From Acanthacorydalis orientalis (lineage: Eukaryota > Arthropoda > Insecta > Megaloptera > Corydalidae): 64,000 nucleotides of DNA. Made by a program: the position numbers and the translations under genes. This document shows positions 62,758 to 64,000 of this stretch, one piece after another. Under the pieces are notes generated by a model that did no database searches, was not told where the DNA came from, and saw only the letters and a list, made by a program, of their open reading frames with translations. The stretch is taken from positions 40,719,496 through 40,783,495 of the forward strand of contig CM068313.1 in assembly GCA_034766995.1 (NCBI GenBank), in the 5' to 3' direction. The first letter of the stretch is position 1. Each line of letters starts with the position of its first letter.

Positions 62758-63478
62758 CGGAGTATTCTACTTTTTTTAGTTCGAAAAAATCGACTTTTTT
62801 ACAGTTTCTGAAACCGCATGTTATGGAAAATATGTATGTAAAAGGATTTTTCGAAATTCACAAAATTGAAGACGTTAGAGAGCTATTATTCGTAGTAACA
62901 TTATGTTTGTGAAATTGGTATACAAAACTGCAAAAGCGTTTTTCTCAAAACCGTGCTTTTTAATATTGTAACCGTGATATTTCAATTTTTATTACACTAA
63001 TCAAGTTGAAATTTCGTGTACAGCTGTAGCAGACATGCCGTTGTAGTTTTCAGCAAAATTATATCAAAAAATTTTTTTTTCGTATTTTTACAACTCTTTA
63101 AAAAGCTGAAAAATAGTAAAAATCGCGATTATTATTTCAAAGTGCCGCCATTTTTTGAATTTTCATTTTTTTCTTCAATATTGCTGCCAAATATATAGAA
63201 TCTCCTACTCATTAATAAACATTTTGATTTTTCTGTTTCACATAAGCAGAACTTACGCAATCGCGGTTACCATGCAGTAGCTTTTTTTTATACACGGGCA
63301 TCGATCGACGACTGTAGCGCCACCATTGTTAAATATTTTGTGTTGAAAAAAATCATAAATGATTTTGAAAATTAAATAAATACATACGTGAAAAGCCTGA
63401 CATAAAAAAATCATTGTTTCTTTGTAAAAAAAATACGAAAAAGTCTAAAAGAAACGTGAGATAAAGTAGAATACGCCT
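62758..63478. mobile_element. TTAA-flanked MITE (piggyBac-type)
   Basis: The left end CGGAGTATTCTACTTTTTTT follows TTAA (62754-62757). The right end, reverse-complemented AGGCGTATTCTACTTTATCT, precedes TTAA (63479-63482). The termini agree over GTATTCTACTTT. The 721-bp interior, with many A/T runs and a few GC-richer patches (for example 63255-63330), has no transposase. The family differs from 25992-27366 by its ends. Confidence 0.75.
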
Positions 63479-63797
63479 TTAATTGATCATTAAATTTAGG
63501 ATACATTATGTATAATTATCATTTTTTTTATACTTCTGAATATCTAAGAAAACTAAAAAAAATATTTACAAATATACAAAGAATATCTATTGAAAAATAA
63601 TAATTTGCTTAAAACAAAGAAAAAACTCTTCATATCGCTACAAATAACTGTAAGTTATTATTCTTTATTTTTGTAACTACTATTATTTTCTAATAAATAT
63701 ACAGATTTTATATAAAATTTGTAAATAGAGAGAGAATTACACTTGTGTACGGAAAGGAAATATTATGGGATATTATCCACATTTGCGGTGAATTTTT

Positions 63798-63800
<3 letters not shown>

Positions 63801-63853
<53 letters not shown>
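63801..63853. repeat. (AT)n microsatellite
   Basis: Pure (AT)n, about 53 bp. Confidence 0.95.
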
Positions 63854-63858
<5 letters not shown>

Positions 63859-64000
63859 TAAATAATCAATAATAAAATAAACTAAAAATAAAAAAAAACG
63901 AATTACTACTATTCGATCATCTTCACTTTGATTATTGAGAATTACTTACGGTCGGTAGTATGAAATAAAAAAAAAGCATGCTGACAGATACAATCGTCGC

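Overview
This window is very A+T-rich animal nuclear DNA with almost no coding content. The evidence points to an arthropod, most likely an insect. It holds decayed mariner, piggyBac-like and hAT-like DNA transposons and non-LTR retrotransposon tails typical of insect genomes, dozens of long (AT)n microsatellites, and one GC-richer exon set in AT-rich introns. The species cannot be told from the sequence. An AT-rich holometabolous insect (for example a hymenopteran) is only a guess.

Coding content: only one stretch looks like a host protein-coding exon, minus strand 20140-20461. It has a textbook 3' splice acceptor and 5' donor and encodes about 106 residues with an NPxY motif and an acidic patch. 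I do not recognise the gene. The rest of the window reads as intron or intergenic DNA. Nearly all other ORFs are translations of (AT)n repeats or chance openings in AT-rich DNA.

Mobile elements, left to right: LINE reverse-transcriptase tail (3105-3798); one arm of a foldback repeat (7275-7757); internally deleted mariner with both ends, set inside an (AT)n tract (8824-9286); repeat A copy 1 with an internal (TA)n (14243-14752); possible hAT-type ends (14722-15020); repeat A copy 2, inverted (20571-21024); hAT-like non-autonomous element with 8-bp target duplication (25107-25488); piggyBac-like element with a broken transposase and TTAA flank (25992-27366); palindromic TA-flanked MITE (29053-29237); foldback element (31248-31868); LINE 3' end with (GAT)n tail (33893-34000) abutting a TA-flanked MITE (34007-34405); full-length dead mariner (35542-36797); mariner 5' fragment (38836-39176); larger TA-flanked relative of the 29 kb MITE (45225-46405); mariner 3' fragment (48178-48552); 80-bp mini-mariner (50254-50333); possible piggyBac end (51245-51266); second mariner subfamily, internally deleted (52129-52806); TTAA-flanked MITE (62758-63478).

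Theme: microsatellites and mobile elements are entangled here. Several elements that duplicate TA sit in or next to (AT)n tracts, one repeat family carries a (TA)n at the same internal place in both copies, and LINE tails run into simple repeats. Six (TA)n-(GA)n compound tracts all have the same strand polarity. A few GC-richer islands, one with a strong imperfect hairpin at 30461-30532, stand out from the AT-rich background and may be conserved non-coding or regulatory DNA.
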